DNA of 64,000 nt from Alphaproteobacteria bacterium AO1-B. Lineage in GTDB: Bacteria > Pseudomonadota > Alphaproteobacteria > Rhizobiales > Stappiaceae. Positions 25,559 through 34,639 of this stretch are shown here, piece by piece; position 1 is the stretch's first letter, and each line of letters starts with the position of its first letter. The translations under genes were made by a program, and so were the position numbers. The DNA lies in assembly GCA_001890945.1 (NCBI GenBank), contig MLAX01000005.1, forward strand, positions 372,001 to 436,000, written 5' to 3'. The notes under the pieces were generated by a model, which saw only the letters and a list, made by a program, of their open reading frames with translations, did no database searches and was not told the origin of the DNA.

Positions 25559-26271
25559 GCGGACACCTGTTCTTGCGTTGCGGCCAGATTTTGGGTGGTT
25601 TCTTCGATTTCGCCCGAGCGGACCCGGATGACCCGGTCACATTTTTCGGCAAGGGCCGGATCGTGCGTCACAAGAACCAGCGTGGTTTTGCGGTCGCGCT
25701 GCGCTGAGAACATCAGGTCGACGATCTGTGCGCCGGTGCTTTCGTCCAAGTTCCCTGTCGGCTCATCTGCGATCAGGATTTCCGGCTCCATGACGAGCGC
25801 GCGCGCAACGGCGACTCGTTGTTGCTCTCCGCCGGACATCTGTGCCGGATAGTGGTGCATGCGTTTTCCAAGACCAACGGCCTCAAGCTCCGCCTGGGCT
25901 TTTTTGAAGGCGTCCGCATCGCCTGCAAGTTCAAGCGGCACTGCGACGTTTTCCAGCGCCGTCATATTCGGGACTAGGTGAAACGACTGAAAGATGATGC
26001 CGACATTGCGGCCCCTGAACAGAGCCAGCTGGTCTTCTGAAAGTCCGCCGAGTTCTGATCCGGCAACGACGACCGATCCCTCATCGGCGCGTTCCAGTCC
26101 TGCCATCACCATGAGGAGGGTCGATTTCCCCGAGCCGGATGGTCCGACCAGGCCGACGGATGTGCTCTTTCCGATCTCCAGATCAATACCCTTCAGGATG
26201 TGAACCTGTCCGGCCCCTTCTCCGAGGGTCAAGTGGACATTTTTCAGGGCAATGGCTGGTGTCGTCGTCAT
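25555..26271 (-). CDS. ABC transporter ATP-binding protein (YbbA/LolD-like)
   Basis: A 238-residue ATPase of the LolD/MacB group. Walker A is GPSGSGKSTL, the Q-loop lies in GIIFQSFHLVP, the signature is MSGGEQQRVAVARAL, Walker B is EILIADEPTGNLD, and the switch is VTHDPAL. It starts the operon and overlaps the permease gene downstream by four bases. The 123 bases to the divergent esterase gene should contain both promoters. Confidence 0.94.
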   Translation of the reverse strand: MTTTPAIALKNVHLTLGEGAGQVHILKGIDLEIGKSTSVGLVGPSGSGKSTLLMVMAGLERADEGSVVVAGSELGGLSEDQLALFRGRNVGIIFQSFHLVPNMTALENVAVPLELAGDADAFKKAQAELEAVGLGKRMHHYPAQMSGGEQQRVAVARALVMEPEILIADEPTGNLDESTGAQIVDLMFSAQRDRKTTLVLVTHDPALAEKCDRVIRVRSGEIEETTQNLAATQEQVSA

Positions 26272-26394
26272 CTTTGGGCCTTTATAACGGTCATATGTTG
26301 GCCGTTCTGGCCATCACATGCCCTCGACAAGTGGTCACTTTGCGACCATATGGGCCTGTTGTGCCAAGTCTTCCAGTCAGGAAAGTGTATTAGA

Positions 26395-27024
26395 GTGTAT
26401 CGTTTCTTTCTGTTTTTGATGCTGCCTCTGTTGTGGTTGGGAGCCAGCACTGCAAATGCCGCTGATATAAAGCTCGTTGTACTGGGAGACAGTTTGTCCG
26501 CCGGGTATCAGCTGCAGGCCGGGGAAGGCTTTCCGGAGCAATTGCAAAAAGCGCTCATTGCACGCGGGCATTCTGTGGATGTCGTCAATGCTGGTGTTTC
26601 CGGTGACACCTCCTCCGGTGGACTGTCACGGCTCGACTGGTCGGTGGGAACTGACGCTGACGCTGTCATCGTTGAGCTTGGCGCCAATGATGCCTTGCGC
26701 GGCATTCAGCCGGACCTGACACGCAACAACCTCACACAAATCGTGCAACGCCTGACCGACAAGGACATTGCGGTGCTTGTTGCGGGCATGCTCGCCCCAC
26801 GCAATCTTGGCGAGGACTATGCCGCATCCTTCGACCCGATCTACAAAGACATCGCCGAGGCGCATGGCGCGTTGCTCTATCCGTTCTTTTTGGAAGGTGT
26901 TGCGCTGAACCCGGATCTCAATCTCGCCGATGGCATTCACCCGAATGCGGAGGGCGTTGGCGTCATTGTTGAAAACATTCTGCCGACGGTCGAAGAGTTG
27001 CTGGTACAAGCCTCCAAAAAGTAG
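26395..27024 (+). CDS. Arylesterase / lysophospholipase, SGNH hydrolase (TesA-like)
   Basis: A 209-residue SGNH hydrolase exported to the periplasm. The signal peptide (FFLFLMLPLLWLGASTANA) is followed by block I LVVLGDSLSAGYQ with the nucleophilic serine, block II AGVSGDTSSGG, block III ELGANDALRG and block V LADGIHPNAEG with the catalytic Asp and His. I propose the GTG at 26395, which directly precedes the signal peptide and follows AGGAAA; earlier in-frame codons would spoil the signal sequence. The gene is divergent from the ABC pair, as tesA is from ybbAP. Confidence 0.88.
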   Translation: MYRFFLFLMLPLLWLGASTANAADIKLVVLGDSLSAGYQLQAGEGFPEQLQKALIARGHSVDVVNAGVSGDTSSGGLSRLDWSVGTDADAVIVELGANDALRGIQPDLTRNNLTQIVQRLTDKDIAVLVAGMLAPRNLGEDYAASFDPIYKDIAEAHGALLYPFFLEGVALNPDLNLADGIHPNAEGVGVIVENILPTVEELLVQASKK

Positions 27025-27082
27025 CATTCAGACATCTCTGATCCTGCCGAACACAAATTACCTGTAAACAAGGATATCCCTC

Positions 27083-28135
27083 ATGGAACTGCGCACGCTT
27101 GGCCGCACGGATATAAAGGTCAGCGCATTGTGCCTTGGCACAATGACCTATGGCGAACAAAACACGGAAGCCGAAGGTCATGCTCAAATGGACTATGCCC
27201 TGGAGAAAGGGGTCAATTTTTTCGACACCGCCGAGCTTTATGCAATCCCGCCAAAGAAGGAAACGCAGGGGCGGACGGAACGGATCATCGGCACATGGTT
27301 TAAAAAAACCGGCAACCGGGACAAAGTCGTTTTGGCAACCAAGGTTGTCGGTCGGACCGGCATGGATTGGTTCCGCGAGCACGGCAAGGGCGCCAGCCTG
27401 ACACGTGCGGAAATCGAGTTTGCCGTCGACCGGAGCCTGAAAAACCTTCAGACCGACTATATCGACCTTTACCAGATCCACTGGCCGGATCGGAACATGA
27501 GCAACTTCGGCGCCAATCCGGCGCGCTGGGCTCCGCCGGAGCTGCATGAAGACGAGAACAGCATCGAAAGCACGCTGGAAGTGATGGCGGATCTGGTGAA
27601 AAGCGGCAAGGTCCGCCACATCGGGATCTCCAATGAGAGCTCCTGGGGCACCATGCGCTATGTTGCGGCCTCCGAGCATCTTGGTTTGCCGCGGGTCGCC
27701 TCGATCCAGAACACCTATAATCTGGTCAACCGCACTTTCGAAACCGGATTGGCAGAGATCGCCCAACGGGAAAGTGTTGGCTTGCTTGGATACTCCGCGC
27801 TCGCGCAAGGCTATCTGACGGGCAAGTACAGGAATGGCGCAATGCCGGCTGGCTCCCGCAAAGTGCTGTTTGACCGCCTGCAACGCTATGAGCACCCGCG
27901 GTCGATCGAAGCCTATGACGCCTATTTCAATCTGGCAGATGAAGCCGGTCTCGATCCGGCACAAATGGCGATTGCCTTTGCCAAGTCCCGTGACTTCATG
28001 ACGTCCGTCATTCTTGGGGCAACGCGGATGGATCAGCTGGAGAATGACATTGCTGCTGCCGATGTGACGTTAAGCAGCGACGTCCTTGAGAAGATCGACG
28101 CGATTCATCAGGAATTCGGCAACACCGCGCCGTAA
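27083..28135 (+). CDS. Aldo/keto reductase (Tas-like)
   Basis: A 350-residue NADPH-dependent aldo/keto reductase resembling E. coli Tas. The catalytic tetrad is visible: Asp and Tyr in FFDTAELYAIPP, Lys in VVLATKVVGR and His in LYQIHWPDRN. The family segment for cofactor binding is near the C-terminus (SVILGATRMDQLENDI). The start MELRTLGRTDIKVSALCLGTMTYG is typical. It is probably a single gene: a strong hairpin follows the stop. Confidence 0.92.
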   Translation: MELRTLGRTDIKVSALCLGTMTYGEQNTEAEGHAQMDYALEKGVNFFDTAELYAIPPKKETQGRTERIIGTWFKKTGNRDKVVLATKVVGRTGMDWFREHGKGASLTRAEIEFAVDRSLKNLQTDYIDLYQIHWPDRNMSNFGANPARWAPPELHEDENSIESTLEVMADLVKSGKVRHIGISNESSWGTMRYVAASEHLGLPRVASIQNTYNLVNRTFETGLAEIAQRESVGLLGYSALAQGYLTGKYRNGAMPAGSRKVLFDRLQRYEHPRSIEAYDAYFNLADEAGLDPAQMAIAFAKSRDFMTSVILGATRMDQLENDIAAADVTLSSDVLEKIDAIHQEFGNTAP

Positions 28136-28179
28136 CTGACGTTCACGTTTTCAAAAGAATCAAACTACAGTCTCCCCCT

Positions 28180-28207
28180 CGAGCCGGGCAAGGAATTGCC
28201 CGGCTCG
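28180..28207. terminator. Strong hairpin after the aldo/keto reductase gene
   Basis: CGAGCCGGGCAA (28180-28191) and TTGCCCGGCTCG (28196-28207) form a perfect 12-base-pair stem with loop GGAA. There is no T-run on either strand, so this is either a terminator of the stem-only kind or a structured leader of thpR. Confidence 0.5.
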
Positions 28208-28321
28208 AAATCTCTCTCCACACAAAAACTGCATTGTCTTCAAAGTGTTGGTTTTTTGTCTTGCCAATTTCATCAAGTTGATTCCTGATGGGGACATCAG
28301 CGTTTGGCGGAGGGAACACCT

Positions 28322-28858
28322 ATGCCGCGGCTTTTTACAGGCCTTGAGATTCCGTCTGAGACGGCCCTCATGTTGTCCATGCTCCGGGGAGGCCTTCGGG
28401 GCGCCCGCTGGATCGATCCGGAAAACTATCACATCACTCTGCGCTTCATTGGCGATATCGATGATCGCACGGCGGATGAGGTGGTTGATGCACTCGACCG
28501 GATCCGCCGCGATCCCATTGAGATCAGACTTGATGGCCTTGGGTCCTTCGGCAACGGCAAGCCACACGCGGTCTGGGCCGGTGTGCAGCTGACATCGGCT
28601 TTGTCTGAGCTTCAAAGCGAGCAAGAGCGCATCCTGCAACGGCTTCACTTGCCGGCAGAGAGGCGCAAGTACGTGCCTCATGTTACTCTCGCCCGCTGTA
28701 AAACATCCAACAATGAAGATGTTGCCAAGTGGTTGTGCGAGCGCGGTAACTTCCAGGCTCCGCCATTTATTGCAGGCCGGTTCGTCTTGTTCTCTGCAAA
28801 ATCAAGTGTTGGTGGCGGGCCATACTTGGTGGAAGAAGCTTACCCACTGGCAGCTTGA
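28322..28858 (+). CDS. thpR: RNA 2',3'-cyclic phosphodiesterase (2H family, ThpR)
   Basis: A 178-residue 2H phosphoesterase (formerly 2'-5' RNA ligase). The two catalytic motifs are HITL (H37) and HVTL (H120). The opening MPRLFTGLEIPSETALML and WIDPENYHITLRFIGDI are diagnostic. It hydrolyses 2',3'-cyclic phosphates of RNA. The ATG at 28322 follows GGAGGGAA at a good distance; an in-frame ATG six codons upstream sits inside that ribosome site. Confidence 0.93.
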   Translation: MPRLFTGLEIPSETALMLSMLRGGLRGARWIDPENYHITLRFIGDIDDRTADEVVDALDRIRRDPIEIRLDGLGSFGNGKPHAVWAGVQLTSALSELQSEQERILQRLHLPAERRKYVPHVTLARCKTSNNEDVAKWLCERGNFQAPPFIAGRFVLFSAKSSVGGGPYLVEEAYPLAA

Positions 28859-29222
28859 GTGTTGCGCGAAGGTCCGATCTGCGGGTTTGCGGATCGGATG
28901 TCCAGCGGAAGCGCGAGATTTAGCCTCGACCCTGTGAGATCGCGTCAGTGACGAAGCTTCCGTGGACGCGAATTGTGACCGTCAGACATTTTCCGCTGAG
29001 TTTCTGATTGATAATTTGAAATTTTGTTTGCTGGCTTAGTATTTAACCGCATTCATCATCTTTTGGTTGTATTTCTTAAAAAATTTCAATCGAAATACAT
29101 TCAAATTTCCAGTTTTCAAAGATCAGTCGTAAAGGAAAATTAATTCGTTTTGCTTCTTCTGTACTTACCTTTCGTGAGTTGTGTAATGCATCTTACGGTA
29201 ATAAAAAAGAGTCTGTGCAATC
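28859..29222. other. Intergenic region before the chemoreceptor gene
   Basis: An inverted repeat TCCGATC (28873-28879) / GATCGGA (28892-28898) follows thpR. From about 29000 to 29210 the sequence is distinctly AT-rich and probably holds the chemoreceptor promoter, but no consensus could be fixed by eye. No gene was seen. Confidence 0.45.
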
Positions 29223-31187
29223 ATGAAGTCAATCACCAATCTGTCGATCGCCGCGCGAGTGGGCAGTCTATCGGCCATCACCGTTGTTGCAATCGTTCTC
29301 CTGTTTTTTGTCGCCCGGCATAGCCAGGAGCTTGTCAGCACTGAAAATGATCGCCTCGCTGAATACTCCCAGATGGACTATTACGTGTCCCAGGTGCTGG
29401 CGAAGGCGCAAGACATGCGGCGGTTGGAAAAGGACTTTCTGCTGACGAAGGATGAAACGCTGACAGCCACTTATGATGAGCGGTATGGCGAAGCTGTTGA
29501 ATTCCTGAAGCTCACCGCAGAGAAACCGGAAGCTGCCGATCAGATGCCATTGATTGAAGGCCTGAAAAACACATTGGCACTGCATAAGGCGGAATTCGAC
29601 GGGATCGTTGCCCATTCGACAGAAATGGGCTTGGACGAAACGCTCGGTTTAAAAGGCGAACTGCGGTCTGCCGTGCAAAAAGTTGAAGAGCGTCTAAAAG
29701 CAGCGAACCTCGATGCACTGACCGTCAAGATGTTGATGATGCGCCGCCACGAAAAGGACTTCATGCTGCGTGGCGCCGACAAATACATTGGCCGGATCGA
29801 TGACCGGCACAGTGAATTTGCAGATATGCTTCCCAATAGCGGTTTGCCGGATGCAGAGCAAAAAGAAATCAGCGCACTTCTCAATACATACCAGGCCACT
29901 TTCAAGAAATATGCCGAGAAGGCCCAGTTCATTGATGCGCAGGTCGCAGCCGCTGACGAGACTTTTGCGAAGATCATGCCGGATTGGTCAAAGCTGTCCG
30001 AAGCCGCTTATCTCGGCAAGCAGGCTGCCAGTGCCGGTCTCGAAGCTGCGCGCAGTTTCTCGAACAACCTCTTCCTTGTGATCGGGTCGATCAGTTTGAT
30101 CCTGGCGATTGGTCTCGGTTGGCTGATCGGACGCAGCATCACACGCCCGATCAAAGACCTCACCGGAGTCATGAATGAATTGGCGGGCGGCAACAACGAT
30201 GTGACTGTCGGCTATGCTGACCGCGGCAATGAAATTGGCAGCATCGCGCGTGCCGTAGAAGTCTTCCGTGCAAACGCCATCCGGACCTTGGAGCTTGAAC
30301 AAGAGCAACAGGATCGCACGGCGCGGGCCGAAGAAGAAAAACGCGCATTGATGGAGAATCTGGCAAGCCAGTTCGAAGCTTCCGTGGGTGCAATCGTGGA
30401 GCGTGTTTCCAGCACCGCTGCCAATCTGGATCAGAGCGCACAGACCATGGCACGCGTCTCGGAAAACACCAGCGATCGCGCTGAAGTGGCAGCGTCAGCC
30501 TCTGCGCAGACGACAGAAAATGTCTCCGTCGTTGCATCCGCTGCTGAGGAAATGACCGCGTCAATCAGCGAGATCAATGAGCAAATCATCCGTGCGTCCG
30601 CTGCTTCCAAGAGCGCGGCTCAGGATGTGACCGGCACCGCTACCCAGATGGAAACACTTGCCAACATGGCCGACCGCATCGGCGAAGTTGTATCGATGAT
30701 TTCCGATATTGCCGAGCAGACCAACCTCCTCGCACTGAACGCGACCATCGAGTCTGCCCGCGCCGGTGAGGCCGGGAAGGGTTTTGCGGTTGTTGCCAGC
30801 GAAGTGAAGGCACTTGCGAACGAAACGGCCAAGGCAACGGAAAACATTTCGGAGCTGGTGACCGAAATTCAGGCGGAAACAAAAACAGCCGTCGGCTCCA
30901 TTGCGAAGATCGGTGATGTCATGCGCGATCTCGAACAGTCCTCGACCGCGATCGCGTCCGCCATGGAAGAGCAGGGTGCAACCACCCAAAGTGTTGCGGA
31001 GAATGTTGCCCAGGCTGCGAACGGTACTCGGGACGTCTCGGACAGCATCGCGGTTGTGAAAGACGCATCAGTGGAATCCAGCCATGCCACGCATGCGGTT
31101 CAGTCCAGCATCAATGATCTGACCGAACAGTCCAATTTGCTGCGCGATGAAGTGAACCGCTTCCTCGGCCAGATCCGGGCGGCTTAA
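29223..31187 (+). CDS. Methyl-accepting chemotaxis protein with HBM-type sensor domain
   Basis: A 654-residue membrane chemoreceptor. One helix at about 12-32 and another at about 279-303 flank a roughly 245-residue all-helical periplasmic domain with two similar halves (RRLEKDFLLTKDE and MRRHEKDFMLRGADK), the mark of the helical bimodular (HBM) sensor, which binds small carboxylates or amines in known cases. A HAMP domain (RSITRPIKDLTGVMNELAGG, then EIGSIARAVEVFRANA) and a signalling domain follow. The CheA-contact tip is IAEQTNLLALNATIESARAG. There is no C-terminal CheR-docking pentapeptide. No che genes adjoin it. Confidence 0.93.
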   Translation: MKSITNLSIAARVGSLSAITVVAIVLLFFVARHSQELVSTENDRLAEYSQMDYYVSQVLAKAQDMRRLEKDFLLTKDETLTATYDERYGEAVEFLKLTAEKPEAADQMPLIEGLKNTLALHKAEFDGIVAHSTEMGLDETLGLKGELRSAVQKVEERLKAANLDALTVKMLMMRRHEKDFMLRGADKYIGRIDDRHSEFADMLPNSGLPDAEQKEISALLNTYQATFKKYAEKAQFIDAQVAAADETFAKIMPDWSKLSEAAYLGKQAASAGLEAARSFSNNLFLVIGSISLILAIGLGWLIGRSITRPIKDLTGVMNELAGGNNDVTVGYADRGNEIGSIARAVEVFRANAIRTLELEQEQQDRTARAEEEKRALMENLASQFEASVGAIVERVSSTAANLDQSAQTMARVSENTSDRAEVAASASAQTTENVSVVASAAEEMTASISEINEQIIRASAASKSAAQDVTGTATQMETLANMADRIGEVVSMISDIAEQTNLLALNATIESARAGEAGKGFAVVASEVKALANETAKATENISELVTEIQAETKTAVGSIAKIGDVMRDLEQSSTAIASAMEEQGATTQSVAENVAQAANGTRDVSDSIAVVKDASVESSHATHAVQSSINDLTEQSNLLRDEVNRFLGQIRAA

Positions 31188-31196
31188 ACGGAACGG

Positions 31197-32369
31197 TCAG
31201 CGATCCAGCAGCTTGGCATAAACGTCGAGTGTCTTGGCGCACATTGTTTCAACGGTAAAATTCCGGCTCGCGTGGGTCAGGCCCCGGCCTGTCAATGCGA
31301 GCCGGTCTTCTGGTGATAGTGCAAGCGCAGTCTTGATCGTCGAGGCCAGCGCATCGCTGTCACCAGGCGGAACGCGCCATCCGGTGCGGTCTTTTTCTGC
31401 AGCATCGGGCGGTGCCAGCACGGTTTCGGGCACTGCGCCAAGGTCAGAAACGATGACTGGAACACGGGCAGCTTGTGCTTCAACAGCGGCTCGGCCGAAG
31501 GCTTCCGGTTCGATCGAGGCAACAACAGCCAAATCGGACAGCGCCATGGCCGCCGGCACGTCTGTGCAATGGCCGACCAGCCGGACCTGATCCTGCAGGT
31601 TCCAATCGGCAATCAACTGCTTCAACTCTGCCACATAACCGTCTCGGCCTTGAGCATCGCCGGCGAGAATGGCAATCGGTGCCGTTACCCCCGACGCCTT
31701 CAATGCGCCCATGGCCTCGATCAACACCTTCTGGCCTTTCCAGCTCGTCAGGCGGGCCATGTTCATAATGATCGGGCGGCCAGTAGGAATGCCCCAACTG
31801 TCTTTCAGGGCCTGCCGGCGAAGGGCACTGACGTTTTCCGGCGCAAGCCCCTTCAAATCGGAGCCGCGATGGATCACGGTGATGCGGTCTTTCGCAAAGG
31901 GGTGCCGGTCTGAAATGAGATTGGCGATGTATTTTGAGTTCGCAATGACGGTGTCGCCGCGGGCCATGATTGAATTGTAAAGCCCTTTGACCGCATTCGA
32001 TTGGCTGTAGCTGCCGTGATAAGTGGTGACGAACGGAATGTGTGTCCGCCGGGCGGCAAAGAGAGAAGACCAGGCCGGAGCCCGGCTTCGGGCGTGAATG
32101 ATGTCAACGTTCTGCGCGCGGATCAGATCGCTCAACAAGCCTGCATTTTTCCAAAGAGTGATCGGATTTTTCGATTTGACCGGCAATGTGAAATGCTGGG
32201 CGCCGATATCTTCCAGCTCGCGCACCATCTGCCCGCCTTGGCTAGCCACGAGCGCTGTTCCACCTGCAGCGATAAGAGCGCGGGCAATATCGACAGTGGT
32301 GCGTTCCGCGCCCCCGGAGTTCAGGTCGGGGATCACTTGCAATACGGTTGGGGCGGTGGGCAGGGACAC
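31197..32369 (-). CDS. Glycosyltransferase family 4 protein
   Basis: A 390-residue GT-B glycosyltransferase. The N-terminal donor-side loop is QVIPDLNSGGAERTTVDIARAL; HARSRAPAWSSLFAARRTHIP and HGSYSQSNAVKGLYN are family segments. The C-terminal nucleotide-sugar domain has the E-x7-E motif in PEAFGRAAVEAQAARVPVIVSD. It most resembles enzymes that build LPS core or exopolysaccharide; donor and acceptor are not evident. It converges with the chemoreceptor gene (9 bases between stops) and stands divergent from the hydrolase gene. Confidence 0.88.
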   Translation of the reverse strand: MSLPTAPTVLQVIPDLNSGGAERTTVDIARALIAAGGTALVASQGGQMVRELEDIGAQHFTLPVKSKNPITLWKNAGLLSDLIRAQNVDIIHARSRAPAWSSLFAARRTHIPFVTTYHGSYSQSNAVKGLYNSIMARGDTVIANSKYIANLISDRHPFAKDRITVIHRGSDLKGLAPENVSALRRQALKDSWGIPTGRPIIMNMARLTSWKGQKVLIEAMGALKASGVTAPIAILAGDAQGRDGYVAELKQLIADWNLQDQVRLVGHCTDVPAAMALSDLAVVASIEPEAFGRAAVEAQAARVPVIVSDLGAVPETVLAPPDAAEKDRTGWRVPPGDSDALASTIKTALALSPEDRLALTGRGLTHASRNFTVETMCAKTLDVYAKLLDR

Positions 32370-32452
32370 CAGCAGGGCTCCGGGCGGTCTTTTAATTGAC
32401 GGTTGGCTGTGCCAAAGGACACCAGCAGAAGAAACTGAAAGAGAGCCATAGT

Positions 32453-33235
32453 ATGGGCGCGGCGGAACCGCAATTCATAGAGGTCGGAAAAAACGGTCAG
32501 AGGCGGAAAATCGCTGTCCGGAAAGACGCAGGAAGATCGCCCGGTCTCATGTGGCTGTCGGGTTTCAAGTCTGACATGAGCGGAACCAAGGCCGAAGCCC
32601 TGTCTGCATTTGCTCGGGAGCGAGGGCAGGAAGCGGTTCGCTTTGATTATTCCGGGCACGGATTTTCAGAAGGCGCATTTGAAGAGGCGTGCGTGTCCGA
32701 TTGGCTGGAGGAAGCCGAGGCGGTGTTCGACACCTGCACGGGCGGCGAAACCATCCTTGTCGGCTCATCCATGGGCGGCTGGATTGCTCTTATCCTGGCC
32801 CTCTCACGCAAGGAAACAAGCCGGATAAAGGGTTTGATTTTGATCGCGCCAGCGACTGACTTCACAGAAGAGCTGATGTGGAAAGAGCGGTTCTCGGACG
32901 ATGTTCGCGCGGCTATCTTGCAGGAAGGGCGCTGGGAGCAGCCGTCCGACTACAGCGATGATCCCTATGTCATCACCCGCAAGTTGATCGAAGACGGGCG
33001 GTCTCACTTGCTGTTCGGCAGCTCTCTTCAGATCGGGGTGCCGGTGACGATCCTACAAGGTGCGCTGGATCCGGATGTTCCACTTGGTCATGCGGAACGG
33101 CTGGTGCAGGCTCTGCCGCAGGATGATGTCACGTTTACAGTCGTGCCGGACGGTGATCACCGTTTGTCGCGGCCAGAAGACATCGAGTTGCTGATCCGGT
33201 CTGCCGCGTCCATGAGTGAGTCCGTGTCCTCCTAA
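32453..33235 (+). CDS. Alpha/beta hydrolase
   Basis: A 260-residue alpha/beta hydrolase. The nucleophile elbow is LVGSSMGGW (S106), the oxyanion-hole segment is WLSGFKSDMSGTKA, and the acid and histidine are in LQGALDPDVPLGHA and VPDGDHRLSRPED. The RFDYSGHGFSEGAFEE stretch is typical of the ABHD10/BAAT-like esterases (depalmitoylase-like), a tentative placement. The start at 32453 follows GAAAGAGAG; an upstream ATG adds 19 unconserved residues. Confidence 0.87.
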   Translation: MGAAEPQFIEVGKNGQRRKIAVRKDAGRSPGLMWLSGFKSDMSGTKAEALSAFARERGQEAVRFDYSGHGFSEGAFEEACVSDWLEEAEAVFDTCTGGETILVGSSMGGWIALILALSRKETSRIKGLILIAPATDFTEELMWKERFSDDVRAAILQEGRWEQPSDYSDDPYVITRKLIEDGRSHLLFGSSLQIGVPVTILQGALDPDVPLGHAERLVQALPQDDVTFTVVPDGDHRLSRPEDIELLIRSAASMSESVSS

Positions 33236-33276
33236 AGGCCCTTGGGAGCGGCTTGCGGATTTCGATTGGCGGCGCC

Positions 33277-33804
33277 TTAGCGGCCTTGAATGACTTCCTT
33301 CTCGCAATCCAGAAGGTGAATGGTCATCTCTGTGTAGAGGCTGAACTCGCTCACCTTCGATGCTCGACCGCGCAGGAACATTTCAACATCATTGGATGCG
33401 TAGTTGGCCGCAGTGGTTTTTCGCAAGAAACAGCTGCAACGGGGCACGTCCATATTGCTTTTGCTCTCACACAAGGCGGTGTGTTCACTTGGCTGACCTG
33501 CGCCACCGGCCGTCCCGTCTGTCGTGCAAAGTTGACGCAGTTCATCCAACTTGGCGAGTGCCTGCGCAGACAGGCGGCCCGGTTCGTTGGCGTAGTAAAA
33601 TGAGAGATCGACGTTGGAAAGATTTGTGTCCAGTGACTTGGTGAAAATGCAGCCGCATTGGTCTGCCGAGAGGCCCAGCTCAGTCTGGCAGGCGTTCGAC
33701 ATTCGTGCCCATCTGTTTTCAGATGCTGAGAGCGGTTCGCTGGCAAAAGCGGGTGTCAGGACAAACCCAAATAGAATCGCGAAGAAACAGACAACAGTTC
33801 TCAT
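33277..33804 (-). CDS. Cysteine-rich exported protein of unknown function
   Basis: A 175-residue protein with a signal peptide (VVCFFAILFGFVLTPAFA, cleavage near residue 21). The mature part has eight cysteines, paired as NACQTELGLSADQCGCIFTK, LRQLCTTDG, HTALCESK, PRCSCFLRK and LLDCEKE, so disulfides in the periplasm are likely. No domain was recognised. It converges with the hydrolase gene. Confidence 0.7.
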   Translation of the reverse strand: MRTVVCFFAILFGFVLTPAFASEPLSASENRWARMSNACQTELGLSADQCGCIFTKSLDTNLSNVDLSFYYANEPGRLSAQALAKLDELRQLCTTDGTAGGAGQPSEHTALCESKSNMDVPRCSCFLRKTTAANYASNDVEMFLRGRASKVSEFSLYTEMTIHLLDCEKEVIQGR

Positions 33805-33894
33805 TGCACCACCGAAATCTCACTAGAGCCCTTGCCATGAAGCCTTAGCGCAGAAGTCTTTACGGGCGATGTATCTCAGATCGATGGTTTCCGA

Positions 33895-34536
33895 TTAGAT
33901 TGGGAGGGTTTCCTTGCCCTGCTTCTGAACACGATACCAAGCCCAGAACAGCCGTGCTGCCACGCCTCTGTTCGGTGCCCAATCCAAGGCAATCCGGTCC
34001 AGTGTTTTTACGTCCGGCTTTTCACTCAGTTCGAACGCGTCGCGAACAGCGATTTGAAGGGCAAGGTCACCGCTTGGAAAAATGTCCGGGTGACCTGCGC
34101 AAAAGAGAAGAAATATGTCGGCCGTCCATCGCCCGATCCCTTTGATCTCACACAATTGGGTATGCGCGTATTCGGCTGGGGCAGTTGCCAGCCCTGCCAA
34201 ATCTAGGCCGTTCTGACACGCTGTTGTTACGGCGCGCAGAGTTCGGATTTTGGGTTTGGACAAGCCAACTGCGGCCAGATCCTCATCGCCAAAGCTGGAC
34301 AGGTTCTCAGCGGTCAGTGGCGTGACCAAGGTCTGCAAGCGGGCAAAGATTGCGCTCGCGCTGGCAACGGAGACCTGCTGGCCGGTGATGATGTGCGCCA
34401 ATCCTTTAAAGTCAGCTGGCCGACGGCGCAGGGGCAAAGGCCCTGCCATCTCAGAAATGCACTGCAAGCGTGGATTTGCGGCAAGGAGCTCCGAAAGCCC
34501 CCGCTTCAAATCATCTTCTGTGTGAATTGGCCTCAT
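33895..34536 (-). CDS. DNA-3-methyladenine glycosylase II-like protein (AlkA family)
   Basis: A 213-residue HhH-GPD base-excision glycosylase. The helix-hairpin-helix is CEIKGIGRWTADIFLLF and the catalytic aspartate follows in FPSGDLALQIAV. GLAHIITGQQVSVASASAIF is the usual early helix pair. It lacks the N-terminal beta domain of E. coli AlkA, as in many short alphaproteobacterial forms. I use the ATG at 34536 (MRPIHTEDDL), not the one 28 codons upstream, because the longer form would run close to gluQ and is not family-like. It is divergent from gluQ, 103 bases apart. Confidence 0.87.
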   Translation of the reverse strand: MRPIHTEDDLKRGLSELLAANPRLQCISEMAGPLPLRRRPADFKGLAHIITGQQVSVASASAIFARLQTLVTPLTAENLSSFGDEDLAAVGLSKPKIRTLRAVTTACQNGLDLAGLATAPAEYAHTQLCEIKGIGRWTADIFLLFCAGHPDIFPSGDLALQIAVRDAFELSEKPDVKTLDRIALDWAPNRGVAARLFWAWYRVQKQGKETLPI

Positions 34537-34639
34537 CACGGGACTTCGACAATCTCCATGCTTGCGCAAGGGTAATGGAATGATAGGAACGGTTAGCCGT
34601 AAAAGACCCGCAGCTTCCAATCAACCGTTCTCAAGCTTC

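Noticed and set aside
26963..27964. A 333-codon minus-strand frame over the aldo/keto reductase gene
   Set aside because: The reductase has its full catalytic tetrad on the other strand; the antisense frame has no family features.
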